From: Bdellovibrionales bacterium
GTDB lineage: Bacteria; Bdellovibrionota; Bdellovibrionia; Bdellovibrionales; UBA1609
Length of the DNA stretch: 9,354 nt
Assembly (NCBI GenBank): GCA_020435025.1
Contig: JAGRAG010000011.1
Location: 1-9,354 of the forward strand
Reading direction: 5' to 3'
This document shows, in pieces, positions 1 to 6,700 of this stretch (position 1 is its first letter; each line of letters starts with the position of its first letter). Position numbers and translations under genes: made by a program. Under the pieces are notes generated by a model that was not told the origin of the DNA, did no database searches, and was given only the letters and a program-made list of their open reading frames with translations.

Positions 1-279
1 AAGAAATTTAAATGTGAAGCGTATATTCTTACAAAAGAAGAGGGTGGTCGACACACTCCATTTTTTAACGGATATCGACCACAGTTTTATTTCCGTACAA
101 CTGATATCACTGGTGTAACGACTCTTAAAGAGGGTACTGAAATGGTTATGCCTGGTGACCGTGTGGAAATGATTGTTGAGTTAATTGGTAGCATTGCGAT
201 GGAAAAAGAGCTTCGTTTTGCGATTCGTGAAGGTGGTCGTACCGTTGGTGCGGGCGTTGTTACGGAAATCGTTGAATAA
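1..279 (+). CDS. tuf: Elongation factor Tu, C-terminal part (domain 3), cut by window start
   Basis: EF-Tu is the GTPase that delivers aminoacyl-tRNA to the ribosomal A site in the cytoplasm. Only the last 92 codons are present, read in frame from base 1 to TAA at 277-279; the G domain and domain 2 lie upstream of the window. The stretch GGRHTPFFNGYRPQFYFRT and the terminal REGGRTVGAGVVTEIVE are hallmark domain 3 sequences, the barrel that contacts the tRNA T-arm and EF-Ts. The C terminus ends where the family normally ends. It sits upstream of tRNA-Trp and secE, as the tuf copy next to secE-nusG does in many bacteria; whether a second tuf exists elsewhere cannot be told from here. No truncation or frameshift is visible. 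Confidence 0.98.
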   Translation, partial: KKFKCEAYILTKEEGGRHTPFFNGYRPQFYFRTTDITGVTTLKEGTEMVMPGDRVEMIVELIGSIAMEKELRFAIREGGRTVGAGVVTEIVE

Positions 280-285
280 AGTTCT

Positions 286-303
286 ACATTTCTTAAGAAA
301 TGT
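286..303 (+). repeat. Perfect 18-bp palindrome downstream of tuf
   Basis: ACATTTCTTAAGAAATGT is fully self-complementary and begins 7 nt after the tuf stop. As RNA it can fold into a 7-bp stem closed by a UUAA loop. No U-tract follows it, so it is not a convincing terminator. It could be a stabilising 3'-end or processing hairpin for tuf mRNA, or, as DNA, a symmetric protein-binding site. The symmetry is directly visible; the function is unknown. Confidence 0.6.
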
Positions 304-305
304 GA

Positions 306-342
306 CGACGATAAGGAGATCTCAAGGGATCTCCTTGTGTCG
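306..342 (+). promoter_or_regulatory. Long hairpin between tuf and tRNA-Trp, probable RNA processing element
   Basis: AAGGAGATC (313-321) and GATCTCCTT (328-336) form a perfect 9-bp stem with a 6-nt loop. Pairing continues outward through U312-G337 and A311-U338, a bulged G310, and CGAC (306-309) with GTCG (339-342), giving about 15 bp. The tRNA starts 14 nt downstream. The following bases (TATGTGTTTA) are not a run of U, so intrinsic termination looks weak at best. A double-stranded processing site separating tuf mRNA from the tRNA precursor, or a partial attenuator, fits better. The fold is seen; the role is inferred from position. Confidence 0.55.
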
Positions 343-355
343 TATGTGTTTATGG

Positions 356-432
356 AGGGCAGTAGCTCTAATTGGTAGAGCATCGGACTCCAAATCCGAG
401 TGTTGGGGGTTCGAATCCCTCCTGCCCTGCCA
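356..432 (+). tRNA. tRNA-Trp, anticodon CCA
   Basis: A full cloverleaf of 77 nt can be drawn. The acceptor stem AGGGCAG pairs with CTGCCCT (422-428). The D arm is GCTC/GAGC. The anticodon stem TCGGA/TCCGA encloses loop CTCCAAA with anticodon CCA at 390-392. The variable loop is GTGTT, and the T arm GGGGG/CCCTC carries loop TTCGAAT with one G-U pair. Discriminator G429 and an encoded CCA (430-432) follow. The anticodon reads UGG, hence tryptophan. It lies between tuf and secE on the same strand and no separate promoter is evident, so it is probably excised from a tuf-to-secE transcript. A T-rich CTTTTT follows directly, but the secE start comes 17 nt later. Confidence 0.97.
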
Positions 433-449
433 CTTTTTAAAGGTTAGCC

Positions 450-848
450 ATGGATAAAGAACTGAATAAAAAAATAATTACTGTCTCATTCGCGGCTGCA
501 GCGGCTTTAACAGCTGTTGTGATTCGAGTTTTAATGCAAACAACAGCGGCTAGTTTTGGAGCTGTTCAGCGTCTTTGGGCACAAGAGTGGTTTCAGCACG
601 GTATTCCTGTCGCTATTGCTTTAGTGTTATTCTTTTTTCTTCAGTTTAATAAGAAAATATTAGTATGGGCTGATGAAGTGGTTTCGGAGCTTTTGAAGGT
701 TGTTTGGCCTTCTCGAAAAGATACAACTGCGATGACCATTGTTACTTGTGTGATGTTGATGATCTCAGCTTCTTTGCTTTTTGTCTTCGATATCGTTTCT
801 CGCAATATCACGCAGATGTTATTTGCTTTAGGTAGGATGGTGAGTTGA
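450..848 (+). CDS. secE: Preprotein translocase subunit SecE
   Basis: SecE is the essential small subunit that clamps SecY in the inner-membrane SecYEG protein-conducting channel. The product is 132 residues, close to the 127-residue three-helix E. coli form rather than the short one-helix form of many other bacteria. Hydrophobic segments lie at about residues 9-29, 51-66 and 94-116. The conserved amphipathic region before the last helix is present, with the signature ELLKVVWPSRKDT at 80-92. The ATG at 450 is preceded by AAAGG (439-443) at suitable spacing, only 17 nt after the tRNA-Trp CCA end. The TGA stop overlaps the nusG ATG by one base (TGATG), so the two are probably translationally coupled. 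Identification rests on the WPSR motif, topology and position before nusG. Confidence 0.97.
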   Translation: MDKELNKKIITVSFAAAAALTAVVIRVLMQTTAASFGAVQRLWAQEWFQHGIPVAIALVLFFFLQFNKKILVWADEVVSELLKVVWPSRKDTTAMTIVTCVMLMISASLLFVFDIVSRNITQMLFALGRMVS

Positions 849-1393
849 TGGGTGAAAAAACGACAGATATGAAGTGGTATATCGTTAATACTCACACAGG
901 ATGTGAAGCAACGGCTAAAGCCTCTATTGAAGACCGTACCAAACGCATGAATATGGAATCTTATATTGGTGAGATCCTTATTCCTCAAGAAGATGTCGTG
1001 CAGTTGGTAAAAGGAAAAAAGCAAACACGCTCTCGAAAGTTTTTTCCAGGATATATGTTTGTACAAATGACTCTAACAGATGCCTCTTGGCATCTCGTTA
1101 AAGAAGCTTCTAAAGTGAGTGGTTTTGTAAGTGTGGCTGGAAAGCCAGCCCCGGTTCCAGAAGATGAGGTCATGAAGGTGACTCGTCAGATGGAAACCGG
1201 CGCGGAGAGACCTAAGCCAAAAGCTAACTTCACCATGGGTGAAAGTGTTGTTGTTATTGATGGTCCTTTCAACAATTTTAATGGAACTGTTGAAGAGATT
1301 AATGAGGAGAAAGGAAAGGTTAAAGTACTTGTGAGTATTTTTGGCCGGCCGACTCCTGTGGAATTGGATTTTATTCAGGTCGAAAAGGCCTGA
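848..1393 (+). CDS. nusG: Transcription elongation/antitermination factor NusG
   Basis: NusG binds the RNA polymerase clamp and links it to Rho, the ribosomal protein S10 complex or antitermination assemblies. The 181-residue product shows an N-terminal NGN domain, with KWYIVNTHTG near residue 9 and the diagnostic KFFPGYMFVQM at 64-74, then a linker around 118-128. A C-terminal KOW domain begins at GESVVVIDGPFNNFNGTVEEI (131-151) and ends VELDFIQVEKA. The length is typical for the family and no extra domain is inserted. I chose the ATG at 848, which overlaps the secE stop and sits behind a purine-rich AGGATGGTGAG. The TTG at 845 adds only one residue. An in-frame ATG at 869 would start right at the conserved KWY but has a poorer ribosome site. 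Confidence 0.97.
   Translation: MGEKTTDMKWYIVNTHTGCEATAKASIEDRTKRMNMESYIGEILIPQEDVVQLVKGKKQTRSRKFFPGYMFVQMTLTDASWHLVKEASKVSGFVSVAGKPAPVPEDEVMKVTRQMETGAERPKPKANFTMGESVVVIDGPFNNFNGTVEEINEEKGKVKVLVSIFGRPTPVELDFIQVEKA
1376..1392 (+). promoter_or_regulatory. Small hairpin across the nusG stop codon
   Basis: CAGGTC (1376-1381) pairs with GGCCTG (1387-1392) as six pairs including one G-U, around a GAAAA loop. ATTTTG follows. It resembles a very weak intrinsic terminator or a processing/pausing hairpin between nusG and rplK. The stem is short and the U-run is only four bases, so most transcripts would be expected to read through. The function is inference. Confidence 0.3.
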
Positions 1394-1431
1394 TTTTGTG
1401 AACTATTAATTACCATGCTAGGAGTGGGAAA

Positions 1432-1869
1432 ATGGCAAAGAAAATAACTGGCCAGATCAAGTTACAGATACCGGCAGGGAAAGCGAATCCAGCGCCTCCC
1501 GTTGGACCGGCACTCGGGCAGCATGGGGTTAACATCATGGATTTCTGTAAGCAGTTTAATGCGAAAACACAGGGAATAGGAGAAACTATTATTCCTGTGA
1601 TCATTACTGTTTATCAGGATAGATCTTTTACGTTCATCACTAAGACTCCTCCTACTTCGGTGCTGCTCAAGCAAGCTATGAAGTTGAAAAGTGGATCTAA
1701 GATGCCGCAAAAAGATAAAGTGGGAACAGTCTCAATGCAGCAAATCACTGAGATTGCAGAAACCAAGATGCCGGACCTCAACTGCTTGGATTTAGAAAAA
1801 GCGAAGTCGCAAGTGATTGGGACTGCAAGATCGATGGGACTTAATGTTCCTGAGTTAGGTGGTAACTAA
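1432..1869 (+). CDS. rplK: 50S ribosomal protein L11
   Basis: L11 binds the GTPase-associated region of 23S rRNA at the stalk base; it contacts elongation factors and in many bacteria is needed for RelA activation. The product is 145 residues, slightly longer than the usual 141-142. The N-terminal domain carries PAGKANPAPPVGPALGQ at 14-30, the proline-rich segment that forms the thiostrepton-binding cleft with rRNA. The linker KTPPTS lies at 71-76 and the C-terminal rRNA-binding domain includes GTARSMGLNV at 130-139. The ATG at 1432 has AGGAG (1420-1424) seven bases upstream. The TAA stop shares one base with the rplA ATG (TAATG). In characterised bacteria L1 represses this two-gene unit through a site near the rplK start; I could not draw that site convincingly here. 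Confidence 0.98.
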   Translation: MAKKITGQIKLQIPAGKANPAPPVGPALGQHGVNIMDFCKQFNAKTQGIGETIIPVIITVYQDRSFTFITKTPPTSVLLKQAMKLKSGSKMPQKDKVGTVSMQQITEIAETKMPDLNCLDLEKAKSQVIGTARSMGLNVPELGGN

Positions 1870-2573
1870 TGGCTAAAGTAGGAAAAAGATTAAAAGTAGG
1901 TCGAGAAGCTATAGAGAAGCATAAAAGATACTCTGTTGATGAAGCTATTCAGTTAGCCATCAATTCGGCAACTGCAAAATTTGATGAGTCTATTGATGTA
2001 AACGTTCGTTTGGGTGTCGATCCAAAGCAATCCGATCAACAGGTTCGCGGAGCCGTTTCTCTTCCTCATGGGTTAGGGAAAGAAGTTCGTGTTGTTGTTT
2101 TTGCTAAAGGACCTAAAGAGGCTGAAGCTAAAGAAGCTGGGGCAGATTATGTAGGTGGAGATGACCTTGTTGATAAGATCAAAGAAGGTTGGTTGGATTT
2201 CGATCGTTGTTTAGCAACCCCTGATATGATGGCGACGGTTGCCAAAGTTGCGCGCGTTCTTGGTCCTCGAGGATTGATGCCAAACCCTAAAGTTGGAACA
2301 GTGACGATGAACGTTGGTGAAGCGGTTGCTTCGGAAAAGAAGGGGAAGTTGGCATTCCGAGTTGAGAAGGCTGGGATTGTTCATGTTTCTATTGGTCGTA
2401 AATCAATGGGAGCAGAAAAAATTAAAGACAACTTTTTGACTTTAATTGGAGCATTGATGAAAGCAAAGCCAGCTTCGAGCAAAGGTGTGTATTTGCAAGG
2501 AATTGGTGTTGGTTCGACTATGGGGCCTGGCGTCAAAGTAGATGTGGCCAACACGCAGAATTTAGTGAAGTAA
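1869..2573 (+). CDS. rplA: 50S ribosomal protein L1
   Basis: L1 forms the mobile L1 stalk at the E site, which helps release deacylated tRNA, and it is a translational repressor of the rplK-rplA mRNA in studied bacteria. The product is 234 residues, normal for the family. Domain I is formed by both termini, and domain II is the Rossmann-like insert around residues 68-160. The signature LGPRGLMPNPKVGTVT is at 131-146, and the C-terminal GVYLQGIGVGSTMGPGVKVD stretch is also typical. The start overlaps the rplK stop by one base, with AGGTGG at 1857-1862 as the ribosome site inside the rplK end, so coupling to rplK is likely. The TAA at 2571-2573 is followed by the 145-nt L10 leader with no terminator between, so transcription probably continues into rplJ. 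Confidence 0.98.
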   Translation: MAKVGKRLKVGREAIEKHKRYSVDEAIQLAINSATAKFDESIDVNVRLGVDPKQSDQQVRGAVSLPHGLGKEVRVVVFAKGPKEAEAKEAGADYVGGDDLVDKIKEGWLDFDRCLATPDMMATVAKVARVLGPRGLMPNPKVGTVTMNVGEAVASEKKGKLAFRVEKAGIVHVSIGRKSMGAEKIKDNFLTLIGALMKAKPASSKGVYLQGIGVGSTMGPGVKVDVANTQNLVK

Positions 2574-2580
2574 TATTAAC

Positions 2581-2708
2581 CACGCAGTCAGAGATAGCAG
2601 GTGCTTTTTAAAGCTTAAAGAAAGAATCGCCCGCTGAGACAGAAAAAGAATGTGGCCACGGAAAAGGTGACCTTTTCAATTCTCCTGAACTGCTTAACCG
2701 GATGGAGG
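2581..2708 (+). promoter_or_regulatory. L10 autoregulatory mRNA leader upstream of rplJ
   Basis: This gene-free stretch precedes rplJ and resembles the ribosomal L10 leader family, where L10 (with L7/L12) binds an internal-loop or kink-turn structure and represses translation. The 5' arm, AGC-A-GGTG (2596-2603), pairs with CGCC-C-GCT (2628-2635), leaving an A/C mismatch. The stem extends through CTTTTT (2604-2609) with AGAAAG (2619-2624), with a 9-nt loop and an AAT bulge. Purine-rich GAGAT (2591-2595) and GAGAC (2636-2640) flank the stem, as expected near the kink. Downstream, GAAAAGG (2661-2667) and CCTTTTC (2671-2677) form a perfect 7-bp hairpin. TCTCC (2681-2685) could mask the rplJ Shine-Dalgarno GGAGG (2704-2708). 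The folds are seen by hand; family assignment is from remembered consensus and position. Confidence 0.8.
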
Positions 2709-2718
2709 TAGATCTAGT

Positions 2719-3243
2719 ATGATTACTCGAGCGCAAAAAGCTGAGCAGATCGCTTCTATTTCAGAAAGATTAGGAAGAGCTAATGCAGCTTTTCTTGTCG
2801 ACTTTAAAGGGATGAATGTTGAAGAGGTCACAACTCTTCGAAAAAATCTCACGCAAGTTGATTCTGAAATGAAAGTGGTTCGCAATACGCTAGCGAAACG
2901 GGCATTAATGGATCACCCAGAGATGGAAAGTGCCATTGCGTCTGAATTTGTAGGAACGAATGCATTCGTTTTTGCTTATGGCGATGCAAGTGCGGCGGCT
3001 AAGGCTTTATCCACGTTCTCTAAAGATGTCGAAGAGCTCGTCATCAAAACGGGAGTGATGGAAGGAAAGGCTTTAGGTGAAGCAGGGGTCAAGTATTTAG
3101 CGACCCTACCTGGCAAAGATGAGCTCCGTGCGAAATTATTGGGAACTATGGCTGCGCCAATGTCTCAATTCGTACGTGTTCTTAATGCTGTCCCTGGTGG
3201 ATTTTTGACATGTCTAAGTGCTTACAAAGATAAGCAAAGCTAA
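2719..3243 (+). CDS. rplJ: 50S ribosomal protein L10
   Basis: L10 anchors the L7/L12 dimers to the stalk base beside L11 and acts as the autogenous repressor of the rplJ-rplL unit. The product is 174 residues, within the usual 165-180 range. The N-terminal rRNA-binding domain shows AAFLVDFKGMNVEEVTTLR at 23-41 and VVRNTLAKRAL at 53-63. The C-terminal part, from PGKDELRAKLLGTMAAP at 131-147 to about residue 172, is the long helix on which L7/L12 N-terminal domains dock. The ATG at 2719 has GGAGG (2704-2708) ten bases upstream, at the end of the putative L10 leader. TAA at 3241-3243 is followed by a 50-nt AU-rich spacer and then rplL. Confidence 0.98.
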   Translation: MITRAQKAEQIASISERLGRANAAFLVDFKGMNVEEVTTLRKNLTQVDSEMKVVRNTLAKRALMDHPEMESAIASEFVGTNAFVFAYGDASAAAKALSTFSKDVEELVIKTGVMEGKALGEAGVKYLATLPGKDELRAKLLGTMAAPMSQFVRVLNAVPGGFLTCLSAYKDKQS

Positions 3244-3283
3244 AAGGAAGAGTTGTTTTAATTTTTTTAATTTTAAATATTTT

Positions 3284-3287
3284 GGAG
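3284..3287 (+). promoter_or_regulatory. Ribosome binding site deciding the rplL start
   Basis: GGAG lies six bases before the ATG at 3294. An in-frame TTG at 3282 overlaps this Shine-Dalgarno and would add four residues (MENK), so it is not a credible start. The upstream spacer (3244-3283) is strongly AU-rich with a TTTTTTT run, a context that is unstructured and often favours S1-assisted high initiation. That would suit a protein needed in four or more copies per ribosome; this last point is inference. Confidence 0.75.
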
Positions 3288-3293
3288 AATAAA

Positions 3294-3671
3294 ATGTCTG
3301 TAAATAAAGAACAAGTTGTTGAATTTTTATCAAATATGCCTGTGATCGAGCTGGCGGAAATGATTAGTGAATTAGAAGAAAAGTGGGGCGTGAGTGCTGC
3401 AGCTCCTGTTGCTGTTGCTGCTGTTGGTGCGGCTCCTGATGCCGGTGGTGCTGCTGAGAAAACAGAATTTGACGTTATTTTAGCTTCTGCTGGTTCTTCT
3501 AAAATCAACGTGATCAAAGAAGTTCGTGGTTTAACTGGGTTGGGCCTTAAAGAGGCCAAAGAGATCGTTGATTCCGCGCCAAAACCTTTAAAAGAAGGTG
3601 TTTCTAAAGAAGAAGCTGAAAAGTTAAAAGCTGCTTTAGAAGCTGCTGGTGCAACGGTTGAACTTAAGTAA
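3294..3671 (+). CDS. rplL: 50S ribosomal protein L7/L12
   Basis: L7/L12 is the multicopy stalk protein that recruits and activates translational GTPases, including EF-Tu. The product is 125 residues, typical length. The N-terminal dimerisation and L10-binding domain is at 1-33 (QVVEFLSNMPVIELAEMISE). An Ala/Val/Pro/Gly-rich flexible hinge follows at about 34-54. The globular C-terminal domain, 56-125, carries KINVIKEVRGLTGLGLKEAK at 70-89, whose basic helix contacts factor G domains. The hinge is encoded by repetitive GCT/GTT/GCG codons, which causes long open frames on the opposite strand. The start is the ATG at 3294 rather than the upstream TTG. A candidate promoter -35 box for rpoB overlaps its last codons. 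Confidence 0.99.
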   Translation: MSVNKEQVVEFLSNMPVIELAEMISELEEKWGVSAAAPVAVAAVGAAPDAGGAAEKTEFDVILASAGSSKINVIKEVRGLTGLGLKEAKEIVDSAPKPLKEGVSKEEAEKLKAALEAAGATVELK

Positions 3672-3687
3672 GTTCTAACTGTATAAT
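3658..3687 (+). promoter_or_regulatory. Candidate sigma-70 promoter for rpoBC
   Basis: A perfect TATAAT at 3682-3687 is preceded by TTGAAC (3658-3663; 4 of 6 match TTGACA) with an 18-bp spacer. The -35 box lies inside the end of rplL and the -10 box in the rplL-rpoB spacer. Initiation would be expected near 3693-3696, so the rpoB leader would begin just before the hairpin at 3705-3737. The motif match is seen; activity is not established, and AT-rich spacers can produce such matches by chance. Confidence 0.4.
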
Positions 3688-3704
3688 ATTCGTCACGTTT
3701 TTTA

Positions 3705-3737
3705 AGCGATGAGAGTTTGTTTTTGACTCTCATCGTT
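3705..3737 (+). promoter_or_regulatory. rplL-rpoB intercistronic hairpin (attenuator or processing site)
   Basis: CGATGAGAGT (3707-3716) and ACTCTCATCG (3726-3735) are perfect complements around a 9-nt U-rich loop. G3706-U3736 and A3705-U3737 extend the stem to 12 pairs. TTAATTTGATTT follows: U-rich but interrupted, so a partial terminator is plausible and full termination is not. E. coli has an attenuator and an RNase III site in the same spacer, which lower rpoBC expression relative to the ribosomal protein genes. The equivalent role here is inferred from position. Confidence 0.6.
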
Positions 3738-3772
3738 AATTTGATTTAGGCCATCGCACATAAGGAGAGGGA

Positions 3773-6700
3773 ATGGACCAAACTCCAGTAACTGCCTCTA
3801 ATATTAGACTTCGACGTAATTACGCAAAATCTAAAAAGTATTCTGAAATTCCAAACTTAATAGAACTTCAAAAGAAGTCTTTTGAAGCGTTCTTGCTAAG
3901 AGACATGGATCCTGACCGTCGTAACGACGAAGGGCTCAACGGTGTCTTTAAGTCGGTGTTTCCAATTAACGACTTCAATAATACAGCTAGTTTAGAATTC
4001 GTTAGTTACACTCTTGAACCACCCAAATATGATGTGGAAGAGTGTCGCCAAAGAGGAATGACATATGCAGCTCCAGTGAAAGTCACTCTCAGACTGATTG
4101 TCTTTGATGTAGATGAAGAAACGGAAGCGAGAAGCATTCGAGACGTTAAAGAGCAAGAAGTTTATCTAGGTGAGATTCCTCTTATGACTTTTAATGGTTC
4201 TTTTATCATTAATGGTACTGAGCGAGTGGTGGTGAGTCAGTTGCACCGATCTCCTGGTGTATTTTTTGATCATGACGGTGGAAAAGGGAGTACGACTGGA
4301 AAGTTGATTTATTCGGCTCGCGTGATTCCTTATCGTGGATCTTGGTTGGATTTTGAATTTGACCAAAAAGATCTACTTTATGTGCGAATTGATCGTCGAC
4401 GCAAATTTCCTGCCACGATTTTACTGAAAGCTCTAGGCTATACGACGGAAGAGCTACTTGATTATTTTTACGATATCGACAACGTTCGTTTATCGAAAGA
4501 TGGAAAGTTTTTTCGAGATTTAGACATTGAACGACTCTCTGGTCAAAAAGCACTTGTAGATATTATTGATCCCAAATCGGGAGAAGAGCTCGTTAAAGCC
4601 GGTCGTCGAATCACGAGAGCAGTTGTTAAAAAGGTCCATGCCGCAGAAATCACTGAAGTAGAAATTGATAAAGAGGGGCTAGTTGGCAAAGTCGTTGCGA
4701 AACCTCTTATTGATGAAAGCACAGGCGAGATCATTGCTGATTGTAATGCAGAATTAACGTTAGAAATGATTGATGCGGCCATTGGTGCAGGCATTTCTGA
4801 GTTTAATCTTATTTTCTTTGATGGTTTGGCTGTTGGTCCTTTTTTAAGAAACACTTTATTGGTCGACAAGGTGTTTAGCAAAGAGGAATCTTTGCTAGAA
4901 ATATATAAAAGACTTCGTCCTGGCGAGCCGCCGACCGAAGAAGCGGCACTTGCGTTTTTCAACCGACTTTTCTTTGATCCTGAGACTTATGATCTCAGTG
5001 AAGTGGGTCGTTTAAAGATCAATCATAGATTTAAAATCTCTTTCGAGGATTGCCCTGTAGAGCATAGAACGCTTACGAATATCGATATTATGAGTGTGGC
5101 TAAGACACTGATTAACTTGAAAAATGGTCAAGGAAAAACAGATGACATTGATCATTTGGGCAATCGTCGTGTTCGCTCTGTAGGAGAGCTATTGGAGAAT
5201 CAATATCGAATTGGTTTGGTTCGTATGGAGCGAGCGATCCGTGAGAGAATGAGCCTGCAGGACGTCGAGACAATGATGCCTCATGACTTAGTGAATGCGA
5301 AACCTGTAAACGCCGTCGTAAAGGAGTTCTTTGGAAGTTCGCAGTTATCTCAGTTTATGGACCAGACGAATCCTCTTTCCGAGATCACTCACAAACGTCG
5401 TTTGTCGGCTCTTGGTCCGGGTGGTTTGACAAGGGATCGTGCGGGATTTGAAGTACGAGACGTACACCCCACTCACTATGGGCGAATCTGTCCTATCGAA
5501 ACACCGGAGGGCCCAAACATTGGATTGATTGCCTCGTTGGCGACTTACGCTCGTATTAACAAATATGGGTTTATCGAAACCCCTTATCGTTCAGTTGCAG
5601 AGTGTGTGGTTAATAAAGACATTCAATATCTTTCTGCCCTTGAAGAGGGTGGACACTTTATTGCGCAAGCAGGTCGAGTTAAAGATGTTGATAAAATTGA
5701 GTCCGAGACAGTAACTGTCCGTATTGATGGTGAGTACGAAACAGTTAATAAAGAAAAAGTTTCCTTGATGGACGTTTCTCCATCACAGTTGGTTTCGATT
5801 GCAGCGTCATTAATTCCGTTCCTTGAGCATGATGATGCCAACCGTGCCTTGATGGGATCGAACATGCAACGGCAGGCTGTTCCACTTTTGCGTTCAAAAG
5901 CGCCTCTTGTTGGAACTGGAATTGAATCCCTTGTTGCGCGAGATTCCGGAACAAGCTTGGTTTGTCAAAATCCTGGAGTGATTGAACAGGTGGATGCAGA
6001 GCGTATCGTTGTTCGTCGTTTTGGTAAGGGGGATGTTCTTGGTGCTAACGTCGATATCTATAATCTCACTAAGTTTCAACGGACGAATCAAAATACCTGC
6101 TTTACACAAAGACCGATTGTTAAAGTCGGAGATAAGGTCTCTAAAGGGGATGTGATAGCTGATGGCCCTTCTACTGAGTATGGTGAGTTAGCTCTTGGCC
6201 AAAACGTATTGGTCGCGTTTACTCCTTGGCAGGGATACAATTTTGAGGATTCCATTCTTATTAATGAAAGACTGATTCGTGACGATGTATACACGTCTAT
6301 CCACATTGAAGAATTTGAATGTGTGGCTCGAGATACGAAATTAGGAAAAGAAGAGATCACTCGCGATATTGCTAACGTTGGTGAAGCGGCTCTAATGGAT
6401 CTTGATAGCAGTGGTATCATTCGCATAGGTGCGGAAGTGACTCCCGGTGATATTCTTGTTGGGAAAGTAACTCCGAAGGGTGAAACACAGTTGTCTCCTG
6501 AAGAAAAGCTATTACGAGCGATTTTCGGCGAAAAAGCTGGCGATGTTCGTGATACTTCATTAAGAGTACCATCAGGTGTTTACGGAACGGTCATTGATGC
6601 TCAAGTTTATAGTCGTGATGGTGGTGATCGCGATGAGCGTATGCAGTCAATTATTGATGAGAAACGTAAGAAAATTGAAAAAGATCAAGGCGTTGAACAA

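Noticed and set aside
306..350. Rho-independent terminator after tuf
   Set aside because: The stem is strong but is followed by TATGTGTTTA rather than a U-run, and a tRNA starts 14 nt later.
280..355. A dedicated promoter for tRNA-Trp or secE
   Set aside because: I searched for paired -35 and -10 boxes and found no convincing combination; the nearest TTGAAT at 272-277 has no -10 box at suitable spacing.
185..457. Plus-strand open frame of 90 codons running from the tuf end across the tRNA into secE
   Set aside because: It overlaps tuf in another frame and reads through the tRNA-Trp; no family resemblance and no ribosome site. A by-product of frame.
845..850. TTG at 845 as the nusG start
   Set aside because: It adds one residue before the ATG at 848, which already has a suitable ribosome site and the usual stop-start overlap with secE.
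641..1066. 141-codon minus-strand open frame opposite secE-nusG
   Set aside because: Spans two certain plus-strand genes, no recognisable motif, no sign of its own promoter or ribosome site.
2651..2660. GTGGCCAC palindrome in the L10 leader as an operator
   Set aside because: Eight-base palindromes are expected by chance, and the surrounding structure is better explained as RNA leader.
3182..3733. 183-codon minus-strand open frame opposite rplL
   Set aside because: Created by the GC-skewed Ala/Gly/Val codons of the L7/L12 hinge. The product is low-complexity Ala/Ser/Pro and lies antisense to a certain gene.
4543..4962. 139-codon minus-strand open frame inside rpoB
   Set aside because: Ser/Ala-rich antisense shadow of rpoB with no recognisable domain; several similar antisense frames occur inside rpoB and rpoC and were left out for the same reason.
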